A stretch of 52,000 bases of DNA from Sphingopyxis terrae subsp. terrae NBRC 15098 (GTDB lineage Bacteria > Pseudomonadota > Alphaproteobacteria > Sphingomonadales > Sphingomonadaceae), in contig NZ_BCZQ01000035.1 of assembly GCF_001598815.1 (NCBI RefSeq), positions 1 to 52,000 on the forward strand. Reading direction: 5' to 3'. Position 1 is the stretch's first letter; each line of letters starts with the position of its first letter. Both the position numbers and the translations under genes were made by a program. The notes beneath the pieces are model-generated. The model saw nothing but the letters and a program-made list of their open reading frames with translations, made no database searches and had not been told where the DNA came from. Of the stretch, positions 1-6,514 are shown piece by piece.

Positions 1-216
1 CGGCTCAACAAGGAGGTCAAGCGCCGCGCCGACGTCGTCGGAATCTTCCCGAACGAAGACAGCATCATCCGCCTCGTCGGGGCTGTGCTGATGGAGCAGA
101 ACGACGAGTGGCAGCTCCAGCACCGATACATGCAGATCGAAGGCATGGCCGAACTCAACCAACCCATGATCGAGGAGGAAAATCAGCCCCTACACATCAC
201 CGCCAAAGCCGCCTGA
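1..216 (+). CDS. IS256-family (mutator-type) transposase, C-terminal 71 residues
   Basis: The reading frame is open from base 1 and ends at a TGA at 214-216. The visible part has the typical end of IS256 transposases: a short basic stretch ([18 protein letters not shown]) followed by a helix containing [13 protein letters not shown] and the phrase [11 protein letters not shown]. This is the region after the last catalytic Glu of the DDE domain, so no catalytic residue is visible here. The enzyme would cut and paste its own element; whether the gene is intact upstream is unknown. Confidence 0.85.
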   Translation, partial: RLNKEVKRRADVVGIFPNEDSIIRLVGAVLMEQNDEWQLQHRYMQIEGMAELNQPMIEEENQPLHITAKAA

Positions 217-266
217 CGATGGCCCACGGCCACAGCCGAAATTACACCACCTTGACGGACGCGACC
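1..266 (+). mobile_element. IS256-family insertion sequence, right end only
   Basis: The window opens inside an IS256-type element: the transposase tail runs to 216 and is followed by about 50 non-coding bases. The right edge is placed near 266 because the GH130 fragment on the other strand is readable only from 267 onward, and because the bases just before it (CCTTGACGGACGCGACC) look like an IS terminus. The left end and the expected 8-bp target duplication lie outside the window, so the outer boundary cannot be proved. Confidence 0.6.
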
Positions 267-407
267 AGCGGGCGAAGCTCGAACGTCTCGAAATCGCGGG
301 TCTGGAGGATTTCCGAGGAGATCGCCTTGCCGCTGTAGGCAGTATAGGTGCCGTAATAGGTATGGCCGCCATTATCCTGCTCGAAACGTACGAGGCGTAG
401 GTCCTCC
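267..407 (-). pseudogene. GH130 family glycosidase/phosphorylase fragment
   Basis: Read on the minus strand, 47 codons give EDLRLVRFEQDNGGHTYYG followed by TYTAYSGKAI and TRDFETFEL. This matches the middle of the GH130 fold (beta-mannoside phosphorylases and related glycosidases), where a five-bladed propeller carries a YY-x-T-YTAYDG strand. About 300 residues are missing: the fragment is cut by the IS256 end on one side and the IS3 end on the other, and no other GH130 sequence is visible in the window. It has no start codon and cannot be functional. The family assignment rests on pattern memory of the YTAYDG block. Confidence 0.6.
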
Positions 408-470
408 TGATCTGCCCCCTTCTGAGTGGTCCAAAATTGATGATATTTTGGATTACGAAGGAGATTATGA

Positions 471-749
471 ATGCCGAGCAAGAAGCATCGCCCGGAAGAG
501 ATTATCGGCAAGCTGCGTGAAGCGGAAGTTGTGCTAGCGCAGGGGGCGACGACGGCTGAAGCATGTCGGCGGATCGCGATCAGCGAGCAGACCTATTATC
601 GGTGGCGCAAGGAATATGGCGGCCTGAAGACCGACCAGGCGCGTCGGATGAAGGATCTGGAGAAAGAGAACCAGCGGCTTCGTCGTGCGATCTCGGACCT
701 GACGCTGGACAAGCTGATCCTGCAGGAAGCTGCCCGGGGAAACTTCTGA
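471..749 (+). CDS. IS3-family transposase OrfA
   Basis: This 92-residue protein has the standard OrfA layout: a helix-turn-helix at about residues 8-50 (EEIIGKLREAEVVLAQG, then a recognition helix around ISEQTYYRWRKEYGG) and a leucine-zipper-like coiled coil at about 58-88 (DLEKENQRLRRAISDLTLDK). It binds the terminal repeats and, by a -1 frameshift, is made as a fusion with OrfB, which gives the active transposase. A ribosome-binding site (AAGGAGA) precedes the ATG. OrfA is intact, but its partner is broken, so only OrfA alone, usually an inhibitor, could be made. Confidence 0.85.
   Translation: MPSKKHRPEEIIGKLREAEVVLAQGATTAEACRRIAISEQTYYRWRKEYGGLKTDQARRMKDLEKENQRLRRAISDLTLDKLILQEAARGNF
737..743 (+). 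other. Programmed -1 frameshift heptamer joining OrfA and OrfB
   Basis: The sequence G GGA AAC fits the X XXY YYZ slippery rule, with GGA and AAC in the OrfA frame at 738-743, two codons before the OrfA stop. A slip of -1 moves the ribosome into the OrfB frame, which continues LLSPARRRR. Many IS3 elements use A AAA AAG instead. Function is inferred from position and pattern. Confidence 0.6.
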
Positions 750-1304
750 GCCCCGCGCGCCGCAGGCGCTGTATCGATCATATCAGAACGATGATGCCGG
801 TGTCCGAGCGGCGGGTCTGCCGCGTGCTCGGGCAACATCGATCGACACAGCGCAAGGTGCCTCGCGGGGCAGATGACGAAGCGGCTCTCACCGAGGATAT
901 CATTGCGCTGGCGCAGCAATATGGTCGTTATGGCTATCGGCGCGTGACGGCGTTGCTGCGCAATGCGGGGTGGCATGTGAACCGCAGCCGGGTTGAGCGT
1001 ATCTGGCGCCGCGAGGGACTGAAGGTCCCACAAAGGCAGCCGAGGCGCGGGCGGCTCTGGCTGAACGACGGATCGTGCATCCGGCTTCGGCCCGAGTATC
1101 CCGGCCACGTCTGGTCCTACGACTTCGTCGAAGGGCGGACGCATGATGGCCGCAAATATCGGATCCTGTCGATCATCGACGAGGCGAGCCGGGAGTGCAT
1201 GGCGTTGCCGGTAGCGCGTAAGCTGAAGAGCGACGACGTGCTTGCGGCGCTGGCCGAATTGTTCGTCACGCGCGGGCCGCCGGCGCATATACGGTCGGAC
1301 AACG

Positions 1305-1516
1305 TCCTATGTTGGGAAGCAGCGGCGGGAACAGGCCAGCAGATCTCGTTGCGCCGAATGTGATCGGCGCTGATGATTTTATGATCCAGATGGCTTCCAT
1401 CGTCAAGGAAGGCGCTCTCGGCCATAGCAAACATAGGATCCATCGATCATCGGGATCGTGGTCCTCACCGTCCTTAAGATGAGATACGCATGCCAGATGG
1501 AAGGCCCGAACATTAT
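1305..1516 (-). ncRNA. Candidate bridge RNA / seekRNA region of the IS110 element
   Basis: IS110-family recombinases are guided by an RNA from the non-coding part of the element; in the IS1111 subgroup it lies downstream of the transposase, which is here. The minus strand of this 212-base stretch contains, back to back at 1419-1438, TCCTATGTT and TGCTATGGCC. The first is identical to the plus-strand left tip (1305-1313), the second to the plus-strand right junction running into the IS3 target (2957-2966). Guide loops that match both ends and the target are what such an RNA needs. The exact RNA limits and fold were not determined. Confidence 0.4.
1312..1323. repeat. Subterminal inverted repeat of the IS110 element (partner at 2943-2954)
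   Basis: TTGGGAAGCAGC here is the exact reverse complement of 2943-2954. Seven bases (TCCTATG plus one) lie outside it on the left and a similar number on the right. Confidence 0.8.
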
Positions 1517-2809
1517 CTACAGGGTCGCCGTAGCGCCCTCACGGCACAGCAGAGAGGGGTCCTTCCATCTGGTGTCCGCCCGTTCGACGAACGGGCGGTA
1601 CTCGGTTCCCGCCTTGATGACGGCGTGCACGACGCGCGCCATCTTGGCGGTGAGAGCGGTCATCGCCTTGCGGCGGCGATCGGGGTCGTCGGCATGGCCA
1701 TCGACATAGCGGGAGAGCTTGTCACGGAAGCTGTTGTTGGGTTGTCGGATCGCGACCTGCGTTGCCATCCAGAAGGTGCGTCGCAGCCGGGCATTGCCGT
1801 ACTTTGATAGCTTCGTCCGCCCCCGAAATATCCCTGACTGGTAGGTAGCGAGGTCGAGGCCGCAGAACTTGAGGAACTGGCGATGGTGGCTGAACCGGCG
1901 CAGATCGCCGGCCTCGGCCAGGATCGTCAGGGCGTTGATCGGACCGATACCGGGGATCATGCGCAGGAGCTGATAATCGCTGTTCGTCGCCAGCGCGTCA
2001 TGGGCGATCCGCTCGATCTCGTTACGCTGCTGAATCAGGGTGCGTGCCTGGGCGATGACCATGCGGAACATGGCGACCGCCGTGGAATCTTCGTCGATCG
2101 GCAGCGCGATCGATGCACAGGCGGTCTCGTAAATATCGTTGACCACCCGGGCCTTGGAGACCTTGCGACCGATCAGCGGCCAGGCCTGTTCGGTGAACGC
2201 CTCGCGTCCGATCGAGGTGATGCTGCCCGGCGTCGGGAAGCGTTCGATCAACGCCAGGAACCAGTCGGACCGGCTGTTGCCGGCGAAACGCTCGATCTCC
2301 GGAAAATACAGTGGCAGATAATGCGTGAGGATCCGATGCCAGGTCTGGGTCTTCGCCTTCGATATGGCTTCATGCGTCTTCGACATCTCCTGCAGATCGT
2401 TGATCCCTGCCGCCAGCGGATCGACATAGCGCTGGGTCGCGCCGACCTTCAGCATGTGCAGGATGACTTGCGCGTCCTTGGAATCATTCTTGTCCCAGCC
2501 ATTGTGCAGCGCTTCGCGTGTCCGGGCCAAGGCGACCGACGAAATCAGGCGCAGTTCGCACCCGGCGGACAGCAATCGATGCGCCAACGTGCGGTGATAG
2601 TTGCCGGTTGCTTCAAAGCCGACGATCACGGGCCTACCGATGGTCGTCAGATCGTCCGCCAGCCGGTCATAGTCCGCCTTCGTTGCCATGACGGTCATAC
2701 GGCGTCGGCGGCCGCCCTCCGGTCGTTCGAGGAGAACCTCCTGGCGGTGCTTCGACATATCGATGGCTACCAGGACGGCGTCGGGTGGCGTAGAATACAG
2801 CTTGGTCAT
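1517..2809 (-). CDS. IS110-family transposase (DEDD/serine recombinase)
   Basis: This 430-residue protein has the two domains of the family. The N-terminal RuvC-like domain (about 10-165) shows the acidic DEDD residues in AIDMSKH, GFEATGNYH and NDSKDAQ. The C-terminal Tnp_IS116 domain (about 280-370) has the MIPGIGPINALTILAEAG block and the KFCGLDLATYQSG segment where the nucleophilic Ser lies. It excises the element as a circle and inserts it, guided by an element-encoded RNA. The length is at the upper end of the usual range and no frame damage is seen. It lies opposite to the host IS3 genes. Confidence 0.9.
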   Translation of the reverse strand: MTKLYSTPPDAVLVAIDMSKHRQEVLLERPEGGRRRRMTVMATKADYDRLADDLTTIGRPVIVGFEATGNYHRTLAHRLLSAGCELRLISSVALARTREALHNGWDKNDSKDAQVILHMLKVGATQRYVDPLAAGINDLQEMSKTHEAISKAKTQTWHRILTHYLPLYFPEIERFAGNSRSDWFLALIERFPTPGSITSIGREAFTEQAWPLIGRKVSKARVVNDIYETACASIALPIDEDSTAVAMFRMVIAQARTLIQQRNEIERIAHDALATNSDYQLLRMIPGIGPINALTILAEAGDLRRFSHHRQFLKFCGLDLATYQSGIFRGRTKLSKYGNARLRRTFWMATQVAIRQPNNSFRDKLSRYVDGHADDPDRRRKAMTALTAKMARVVHAVIKAGTEYRPFVERADTRWKDPSLLCREGATATL

Positions 2810-3335
2810 GATCGGTCAGCCTCCAAAGGGTTGTGTCGACAACTTCTCTTTAGAGACCTGCTGGCAGGTCATGACTGCCTTGATGAAGCCGGCGGGCGCT
2901 ACGCGCCCTTGTCTCCATCAAGGCATCGCGGCCCTTCGAAAGGCTGCTTCCCAATGTGCTATGGCCCGGAGTTTATCGCGACCGCCGTGCAGGAATGCCT
3001 GGCGAAGGTCGGCGTGAAGACGCTCTAAATCACGCCCGGATCGCCATGGGAGAATGGCTATTGCGAAAGTTTCAACGGGTCCCTGCGTGATGAACTGCTC
3101 GACGGCGAGATCTTCTACTCGCTCGCGGAGGCCCGGATACTGATCGAAGCCTGGCGGCGGCATTACAACACCGTCCGGCCGCATAGCTCGCTCGGGTATC
3201 GACCACCGGCTCCGGAAGTCGTTCCATCGCCAGTGTCGCCCTCCGGTTCCGCTTCGCTCCACCTACGGCCAACACTGGCGATGGAGGCGTCAATGCACTA
3301 ACATATAGCCCGGACCACTCGGCGGGGGCCGGTCA

Positions 3336-3663
3336 CTTGCCAAAATCTGTGATGGTTCCTATGATGGTTTCGGCGATATCTCGTTGCTGATTTGCGTGAG
3401 AAATCCGTCGCTTTGGCGCCCCGTTGCGTTCCTCTTCTGGGCACCATTTACCCCTCTCCTGACATCCCAGAACCATCGACAAAACGGCAGAAATCTGCCA
3501 TTTTCTCCTTGATCCTGTCTTTTGGTGTCCGAGGATATTCCACTCGATCTCACTCGAAATGGGGCCACCGGAATAGGCGATGGCCCCACGGCCATTTTCT
3601 GGTGGCCCCATCGCTGGCTTGAGATGTCGCACCGGCTGAGACCTGCTTGCAGGAGTTGAGTCG
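3336..3663. other. Non-coding stretch upstream of the integrase
   Basis: No convincing gene lies in these 328 bases. The base composition is lower in G+C than the surroundings at 3430-3540. The right third holds a cluster of GGGGCCACC/GGTGGCCCC motifs (listed separately). Position and content suit an attachment-site arm region, but no core site could be identified. Confidence 0.4.
3559..3611. repeat. Inverted GGGGCCACC motifs, possible integrase arm sites
   Basis: ATGGGGCCACC at 3559-3569 is repeated in perfect inverted form at 3601-3611, with a further TGGCCCCA between them at about 3580-3587. The array ends about 50 bases before the integrase start. Arm-type binding sites in this position are typical of P4-like integrases; alternatively the long stem could act as a hairpin in the leader. 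Confidence 0.4.
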
Positions 3664-4536
3664 ATGTCCCTTACCGATGTTATGATCCGTTCGCTTAAGC
3701 CGGAAGACCGTCCGTACAAACGCGCGGACGCCGGAGGTCTCTATCTGGAGGTGCGCCCGACAGGCGCAAAGCTCTGGCGCTTCAAGTATCGGCACCTCGG
3801 AAAGGATAACCGCATCGCGCTCGGGGCATATCCGGAAGTGCGCTTGGCCGAGGCGAGGCAATTGCGCGACGATGCCCGGCGTAAGTTGCGCGAGGGCGTG
3901 GACCCGCTTGCCGAGCGCAAGCGCCAGAAGCTGATCGCGCAGTTCAATGCCGGAAACACGTTCGGTGACATTGCCAAGGAGTATATCGACAAGTCGGTCG
4001 CCGAGGGGCGAGCCGATGCGACGACGGTGAAGGCGAGCTGGCTCCTCGACCAGCTCAAGCCTATCGCGACCATGCCTGTCGCCGACCTCAAGCCCGTTGA
4101 GGTTCTGGCTGTGCTCAAAAGGATCGAGGCGCGCGGCCAATATGAAACGGCGCGTCGCGCCCGCTCCTTCGCCAGCAGGGTCTTCCGCTATGCGGTCGCG
4201 ACTGGAAGAGGAGAGAGCGATCCTGCTGCCGTGTTGCGGGGGGCGCTGATCGCCCCGCGTGTGACGCACCACGCTGCGCTCTTGGAACCGGAGGCAGTTG
4301 GTGCGTTGCTGCGGTCTATCGATGCATACACCGGAAACACGATTACGCGGCTCGGGTGTCAAATTGCGCCTCATGTGATGGCCAGGCCCGGAGAGCTGCG
4401 TAAAGCCCTGTGGTCGGAGATCGACCTCGATAGTGCGGTATGGAATATTCCTGCGGAGCGCATGAAGATGCGCCGGCAGCAGGCCATCTTACGACCCGGC
4501 ATCGCGCGCCTCGGGCCGATGCGCCCTCAAGCATAG
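3664..4536 (+). CDS. P4-type tyrosine recombinase (integrase), C-terminally truncated
   Basis: The protein begins with the DUF4102 arm-binding domain (MSLTDVMIRSLKPEDRPYKR, with DAGGLYLEVRPTG and LGAYPEVRLAEAR), followed by a SAM-like core-binding domain (about 95-180) and the start of the catalytic domain. The first catalytic Arg is present in MARPGELRKALW and the Lys-like position in ERMKMRR at about 265. After that the frame runs into unrelated sequence (QQAILRPG...) and stops at 290 residues instead of about 400. The HxxR, the second His/Trp and the Tyr nucleophile are missing, so it cannot recombine DNA. It marks a former genomic island next to the IS cluster. Confidence 0.85.
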   Translation: MSLTDVMIRSLKPEDRPYKRADAGGLYLEVRPTGAKLWRFKYRHLGKDNRIALGAYPEVRLAEARQLRDDARRKLREGVDPLAERKRQKLIAQFNAGNTFGDIAKEYIDKSVAEGRADATTVKASWLLDQLKPIATMPVADLKPVEVLAVLKRIEARGQYETARRARSFASRVFRYAVATGRGESDPAAVLRGALIAPRVTHHAALLEPEAVGALLRSIDAYTGNTITRLGCQIAPHVMARPGELRKALWSEIDLDSAVWNIPAERMKMRRQQAILRPGIARLGPMRPQA

Positions 4537-4721
4537 CCCGGCGCGAGCGGCACGCAACCGGCTTTCGCGGCGACCGGTCCGACGCGAACATAATTGCCGT
4601 GCGAGGGGGCGTCCATTTGCGGCTAACTTATCGTGCATGCGGCGTTTGACACGCTGGCGAGCTTGGCCTCGGTCATGGAGCGGCCGCTTGTCTGAGCGCA
4701 GCCCATGCTGGCTGGCGATGG

Positions 4722-4751
4722 AAAAGTCGTCCCGCAAGGGGCGGCCTTTTC
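4722..4751. terminator. Hairpin terminator downstream of the tetR gene
   Basis: GTCGTCCC and GGGGCGGC (4726-4745) pair around a GCAA loop, with AAAA on the left and TTTT on the right, so it can work in both directions. It lies just after the stop of the minus-strand TetR gene. Between the integrase stop and this hairpin (4537-4721) I see no gene. Confidence 0.6.
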
Positions 4752-4755
4752 CATA

Positions 4756-5319
4756 TCAGAGAGCGCGACCGAGATGGGGGATGGCGAGCGCAGCGCGGGC
4801 CGCGAGATCGGGCCCGCGGCCGATGTCGATGATCGCGAGACCGTCAACCGCCGCGACGATCATCGCGGCGACGGCCTGCCGATCGGCGGCCTCGTCAATC
4901 GCAAGATGCGCCTCGACCCATGCCAGGAAGCCGGCCAGCATCGCTTCGGCGATGGCGGGGAAAGGGGCTTCGCCGCGGCCCGCCGCTGCAATCATCTGAA
5001 CCCATAGTCGCATATAGGGCCGGATTTCGGCGCGCGTGACGAGTGCCCCGGCGCGTTCGAGGAGGGCAAGCGGTGCGAGCCTCTCGCCTTCGCCGACCGC
5101 TTCGCCAATATGCCCGGCAAGGTCCGCGGCGATCCGCTGCGCGGCGCAGCCCAGCACCTCGGCCTTGTCGGCGAAATAATAAAGCAGCATCCGGTCGCTG
5201 ACCGCCGCCGCGCGCGCGAGCTCGCGCAAACTCGTCTGCGCGAGCCCATGGTCGAGCAAATGCGCTGCCAGAGCGGCCTCGACCCGTGCACGCTGTTCTT
5301 CGCGGCTGACCATCTTCAC
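4756..5319 (-). CDS. TetR-family transcriptional regulator
   Basis: This 187-residue protein has the usual N-terminal helix-turn-helix (about 12-58: LRELARAAAVSDRMLLYYF, then DKAEVL), with the LLYYFADK block typical of TetR proteins. The rest is a helical ligand-binding and dimerisation domain rich in Ala and Leu. It is divergent from three small membrane-protein genes, with only 47 to 62 bases between the starts and a palindrome at 5351-5368 in that gap, so it most likely represses them and perhaps itself. The ligand is unknown. Confidence 0.85.
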   Translation of the reverse strand: MKMVSREEQRARVEAALAAHLLDHGLAQTSLRELARAAAVSDRMLLYYFADKAEVLGCAAQRIAADLAGHIGEAVGEGERLAPLALLERAGALVTRAEIRPYMRLWVQMIAAAGRGEAPFPAIAEAMLAGFLAWVEAHLAIDEAADRQAVAAMIVAAVDGLAIIDIGRGPDLAARAALAIPHLGRAL

Positions 5320-5350
5320 CTCTTGCGCCCGCTGCTAGCGATCGATATGA

Positions 5351-5368
5351 ATGTAGCAACTGCTACAT
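5351..5368. promoter_or_regulatory. Candidate TetR operator
   Basis: ATGTAGC and GCTACAT form 7-bp inverted arms around AACT. The palindrome lies in the gap between the divergent regulator and the membrane-protein operon, where a TetR dimer would block both promoters. It overlaps an ATG at 5367, which is one reason to prefer the downstream start at 5382. Confidence 0.55.
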
Positions 5369-5381
5369 GGATTCGCATCTG

Positions 5382-5810
5382 ATGATTTACGGACCTGACC
5401 ATAAGCTGTTCGAGCTTGCGCCCATTGGCGCGGCGCTGGTCTTTGTCGCCTTCATCTTTGTCAAAATCGCGCGCCCGGCCAGAGCGCGCGGTAGCTGGCT
5501 GCTGGCGGCGGCTGCGTCATCGCTCTTCGCGATCTGGAGCGGTTACGCTGGGCTTACCGGCGGCTGGGTCGGCTTCTGGCCGCTTCATCAGGCCGGCGTT
5601 TGGGGCAATCAGATCTGGTTCGATCTGCTGCTCGCGGTCGGCGCCGCCTGGTCGCTGCTCCTGCCGCGCGCGCGATCGGTCGGGATGCGGGTGGTTCCTT
5701 GGACCCTCTTCGTCCTGGCGACCGGCAGCATCGGCCTTTGTGCGATGCTCGCGCGCTGCCTTTATCTGGAAGCATCGCCGCAGGGCGAATCGGGAGGGGA
5801 TTTGGCATGA
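5382..5810 (+). CDS. Small integral membrane protein, unknown function
   Basis: About 142 residues with four predicted membrane helices (APIGAALVFVAFIFV, WLLAAAASSLFAIW, FDLLLAVGAAWSLLL, VPWTLFVLATGSIGLCAML). I do not recognise a named family with confidence. The start at 5382 (MIYGPDHKLFELAP) is chosen over 5367 because the latter lies in the operator palindrome. It overlaps the next gene by ATGA, so the two are translationally coupled. With its two neighbours it forms a small operon under the divergent TetR regulator. Confidence 0.7.
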   Translation: MIYGPDHKLFELAPIGAALVFVAFIFVKIARPARARGSWLLAAAASSLFAIWSGYAGLTGGWVGFWPLHQAGVWGNQIWFDLLLAVGAAWSLLLPRARSVGMRVVPWTLFVLATGSIGLCAMLARCLYLEASPQGESGGDLA

Positions 5811-6151
5811 CCTTGTTTCGGCTGTTTCTGGCGATCTGTTTGGTCGTCATCATCGCCTATACCGGCGTCACCATCGCGCATCACGGCTGGAATCTGCTGC
5901 CGGTCTTTTTCGGCGACATGGCGGCAATGAGTTGGCCCGGCCAGTTCAATCTCGACTTCTTCTGCTTCCTGCTGCTCTCCGGCCTCTGGACCGCGTGGCG
6001 GGGGCATTTCAGCGCGGCATCGCTTCTGCTGGGCCTCGTCGCGGTTTTTGGCGGGATGCTGTTCCTGTCACTCTATCTCTTGTGGCTGAGCTACCGATGC
6101 CGCGGCGATGCGCGGGCGATGCTGCTCGGTCCGGTGCGCGCGCAAGGCTGA
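5807..6151 (+). CDS. Small membrane protein, unknown function
   Basis: This 114-residue protein has three hydrophobic segments: residues 4-23 (LFRLFLAICLVVIIAYTGV), 46-62 (LDFFCFLLLSGLWTAW) and 67-95. The WPGQFNLDF phrase between the first two is a soluble loop seen in similar alphaproteobacterial membrane proteins, but I cannot assign a function. The start overlaps the preceding stop (ATGA), and the next gene begins 4 bases after its stop. It belongs to the TetR-controlled trio. Confidence 0.75.
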   Translation: MTLFRLFLAICLVVIIAYTGVTIAHHGWNLLPVFFGDMAAMSWPGQFNLDFFCFLLLSGLWTAWRGHFSAASLLLGLVAVFGGMLFLSLYLLWLSYRCRGDARAMLLGPVRAQG

Positions 6152-6154
6152 ACC

Positions 6155-6514
6155 ATGACGCCGATGCTTTACGTCTCGCTCCTGCTCAACGTAGCGGTCC
6201 TCATACCGGTTTGCCTGGGTCTTGCGCGCGGCGCCCGCTGGGCCGATGAGGCATGGGGGCCGCCGAGTCCGGCGCGGGGCATATTGCTAAGCATTTATGC
6301 CGCGATCCTGATCCTTTCGGTGCTTCTGCTGTTGCTCGGCCAGCCGTTGCTCGCCGCGCCACTGCTCGCGGTGCAGATACTTTACAAGCTGATGGCGCCC
6401 TTCATCGTGCGAGACTGGCGCAATCCTGTCATCCTGAGCAATCTTGCTATCGCGGCGCCGTCACCTTCGCGCATTTTGGTGCCATTGAGGCCGATGATGC
6501 CACTGATTATCTGA
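6155..6514 (+). CDS. Small membrane protein, 3' end overlapping the pirin gene
   Basis: The 119-residue product has three membrane helices: LYVSLLLNVAVLIPVCLGLA at 5-24, a second around 44-62 (ILLSIYAAILILSVLLLLL) and a third around 65-87. The phrase NPVILSNLAIAA at 91-102 looks like the normal end region of this type of protein. The last 15 residues (PSPSRILVPLRPMMP...) are non-hydrophobic and are read antisense to the pirin gene, which suggests that the original end was lost. The gene faces the pirin gene, with a 133-base overlap. Confidence 0.65.
   Translation: MTPMLYVSLLLNVAVLIPVCLGLARGARWADEAWGPPSPARGILLSIYAAILILSVLLLLLGQPLLAAPLLAVQILYKLMAPFIVRDWRNPVILSNLAIAAPSPSRILVPLRPMMPLII

Larger units (their letters stand above)
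1305..2963 (-). mobile_element. IS110-family element (IS1111 subgroup) inserted in the IS3 transposase
   Basis: The IS3 reading frame is cut after AAC G (1304) and resumes with the same frame at 2963, leaving an insert of about 1659 bp; one base at the junction is ambiguous. The insert has a perfect 12-bp inverted repeat, TTGGGAAGCAGC at 1312-1323 and its complement at 2943-2954, set 7 to 8 bases in from the edges. Subterminal repeats of this kind mark the IS1111 subgroup, and lack of a target duplication is usual for IS110 elements. The transposase is intact, so this element may still be mobile. Confidence 0.8.
740..3301 (+). pseudogene. IS3-family transposase OrfB, split by IS110 and carrying a nonsense codon
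   Basis: The first segment (740-1304) encodes the HTH_21-type region (GRYGYRRVTALL) and the start of the rve/DDE integrase domain: first Asp in VWSYDFV, second Asp in IRSDN. The frame then runs into the IS110 element. It resumes at 2963 with GPEFIATAVQ, so the break lies exactly between SDN and GPEF. In the second segment a TAA at 3026-3028 replaces the Tyr usually seen in VKTLYI. After it the frame continues with PGSPWENGYCESFNG, which holds the catalytic Glu, and ends at 3301. Two independent lesions make the gene inactive. Confidence 0.85.
408..3335 (+). mobile_element. IS3-family insertion sequence, interrupted by an IS110-family element
   Basis: The ends are matching imperfect inverted repeats: TGATCTGCCCCC...GAGTGGTCC from 408 on the left, and the complement of TGACCGGCCCCC...GAGTGGTCC ending at 3335 on the right. 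Inside are OrfA, a frameshift site and OrfB, the standard IS3 layout. Without the nested element the length would be about 1.27 kb, normal for the family. No target duplication is visible (CTCC on the left, CTTG on the right), and the GH130 gene on the left does not continue on the right, so the flanks were probably rearranged after insertion. Confidence 0.8.

Noticed and set aside
1883..3028. A 381-residue plus-strand frame through the IS110 element
   Set aside because: Antisense to the transposase; its last 22 codons are simply the resumed IS3 OrfB frame.
4537..4721. Short frames after the truncated integrase
   Set aside because: No start signal, no recognisable family; treated as decayed DNA.
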